A DNA stretch of 17,997 bases from an uncultured Lachnospiraceae bacterium (GTDB lineage Bacteria; Bacillota; Clostridia; Lachnospirales; Lachnospiraceae), in NCBI GenBank assembly GCA_910587715.1, contig CAJUMV010000058.1, positions 1 through 17,997 on the forward strand, read 5' to 3'. Shown piece after piece: positions 17,221 through 17,997 of the stretch. The translations under genes and the position numbers were made by a program. Position 1 is the stretch's first letter, and each line of letters begins with the position of its first letter. The notes beneath the pieces are model-generated. The model was not told where the DNA came from. It did not search any database and was given only the letters and a program-made list of their open reading frames with translations.

Positions 17221-17898
17221 ATGGAACAGTACAAGCAGGAATTTATCAGCTTTATGGTGGACAGTCAGGTATTAAAGTTTGGAGATTTTACGTTAAAGAG
17301 CGGCAGGAAGTCCCCGTTTTTTATGAACGCGGGCGCCTATGTGACGGGCGCGCAGCTTAGGAAATTGGGCGAATATTACGCGAAGGCGATTCATGACAAT
17401 TATGGGTTAGACTTTGATGTGCTGTTCGGTCCCGCCTACAAGGGAATCCCGCTTACGGTGGCGACAACCATGGCGATCAGTGAGCTTTACGGCAAGGAAA
17501 TCCGTTACTGCTCCAATCGGAAAGAGGTGAAAGACCACGGCGATACCGGGATTCTGCTCGGCTCAAAACTGAAGGACGGCGACAGGGTGGTCATCATAGA
17601 GGATGTGACGACTTCCGGGAAATCCATCGAGGAGACGTTCCCGATCATCAAGGCGCAGGCGGACGTCAAGGTTAAGGGGCTGATGGTGTCCTTAAACCGG
17701 ATGGAGAAGGGGCTTTCGAGTGACAAGAGTGCACTGGATGAGATAAAAGAGAAATATGGCTTCGAGACGGGCGCGATCGTCACCATGGAGGAAGTCGTGG
17801 AGTGCCTTTACAATAAGCCTATTGACGGCACGGTCTATATTGACGACGAGATAAAGGGGCGGATTGACGCCTACTATGAAACTTACGGGGCGAAGTAA
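17221..17898 (+). CDS. pyrE: Orotate phosphoribosyltransferase
   Basis: Converts orotate and PRPP to orotidine 5'-phosphate in de novo pyrimidine synthesis, in the cytoplasm. Start chosen at ATG 17221 (MEQYKQEFISFMVDSQVLKF); the in-frame ATG at 17152 lies at the predicted transcription start and would add 23 atypical residues. FGDFTLKSGRKSPFFMNAG is the N-terminal PyrE signature. FGPAYKGIPLT and YCSNRKEVKDHG (catalytic-loop region) follow, and the PRPP-binding motif is VVIIEDVTTSGKS. Length 225 is typical. No other pyr gene is visible in the window; only gene remnants precede it, so it appears to be transcribed alone from its own promoter, unless more pyr genes lie to the right. Confidence 0.96.
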   Translation: MEQYKQEFISFMVDSQVLKFGDFTLKSGRKSPFFMNAGAYVTGAQLRKLGEYYAKAIHDNYGLDFDVLFGPAYKGIPLTVATTMAISELYGKEIRYCSNRKEVKDHGDTGILLGSKLKDGDRVVIIEDVTTSGKSIEETFPIIKAQADVKVKGLMVSLNRMEKGLSSDKSALDEIKEKYGFETGAIVTMEEVVECLYNKPIDGTVYIDDEIKGRIDAYYETYGAK

Positions 17899-17952
17899 AA
17901 CCTGCGGCGGTTTCGATGTGTTTGAAGGCGTTAGAAAAACGGTAATTAGGTA

Positions 17953-17973
17953 ATTGCGAAACAAGTTCGCAAT
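17953..17973. repeat. Perfect 8-base inverted repeat near the right edge
   Basis: ATTGCGAA (17953-17960) and TTCGCAAT (17966-17973) flank a 5-base centre. It is followed by CTTGATT, not a T run, so it is a poor intrinsic terminator for pyrE as it stands. It could be a dispersed palindromic repeat or the edge of a mobile element that continues outside the window. Confidence 0.6.
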
Positions 17974-17997
17974 CTTGATTCCAAACAAGGAAGAAAT

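Noticed and set aside
16850..17221. Minus-strand open frame of 123 codons opposite the gene remnants
   Set aside because: No recognisable domain and no ribosome binding site; it overlaps plus-strand fragments that do match known families.

Overview
This window most likely comes from a chromosome of an endospore-forming member of the Clostridia, probably Lachnospiraceae. The evidence is a YesM/YesN two-component pair, a T-box leader ahead of valS, a spoIIAA-spoIIAB-sigF operon, AGGAGG-type ribosome binding sites and moderately GC-rich coding sequence. The taxonomic placement is inference from gene content; no rRNA or tRNA gene is visible to confirm it.

Region 1 (1-2869, + strand) holds a YesM-type sensor histidine kinase, already under way at the left edge and with an in-frame TGA at 39-41, overlapping by ATGA with a YesN-type response regulator that ends in an 11-G run. 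Region 2 (2887-7019) is a divergent pair of cyclic-di-GMP genes. On the minus strand is a soluble LacI-type ligand-binding domain fused to a GGDEF domain (synthesis). On the plus strand is a seven-helix membrane sensor with a degenerate GGDEF and an intact HD-GYP domain (breakdown). A small palindrome and a good minus-strand promoter lie between them.

Region 3 (7016-10054) is valS under a textbook promoter and a T-box riboswitch. Region 4 (10175-14787) is a probable operon of a FapA-family (DUF342) protein, folC, an overlooked 48-residue protein overlapping folC, and a zinc-ribbon/TPR/membrane/coiled-coil/TPR protein, closed by a strong terminator. valS-folC adjacency is known from other Firmicutes; here the FapA-family gene sits between them. 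Region 5 (14826-16465) is the spoIIA operon that switches on the forespore sigma factor sigma-F.

Region 6 (16466-17119) is decayed DNA. It has the first ~90 codons of an AAA-ATPase/PD-(D/E)XK-type gene joined out of frame to that family's C-terminal end, followed by a C-terminal piece that looks like a retropepsin-like aspartic protease. Region 7 (17120-17973) is pyrE with its own promoter and no neighbouring pyrimidine genes in view, then a perfect inverted repeat near the right edge.

Most genes belong to known families. The less ordinary material is the ligand-to-c-di-GMP divergent pair, the gene set beside spoIIA, the kinase with a possible nonsense codon, and the gene graveyard upstream of pyrE. 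No CRISPR array, prophage or intact insertion sequence was seen.
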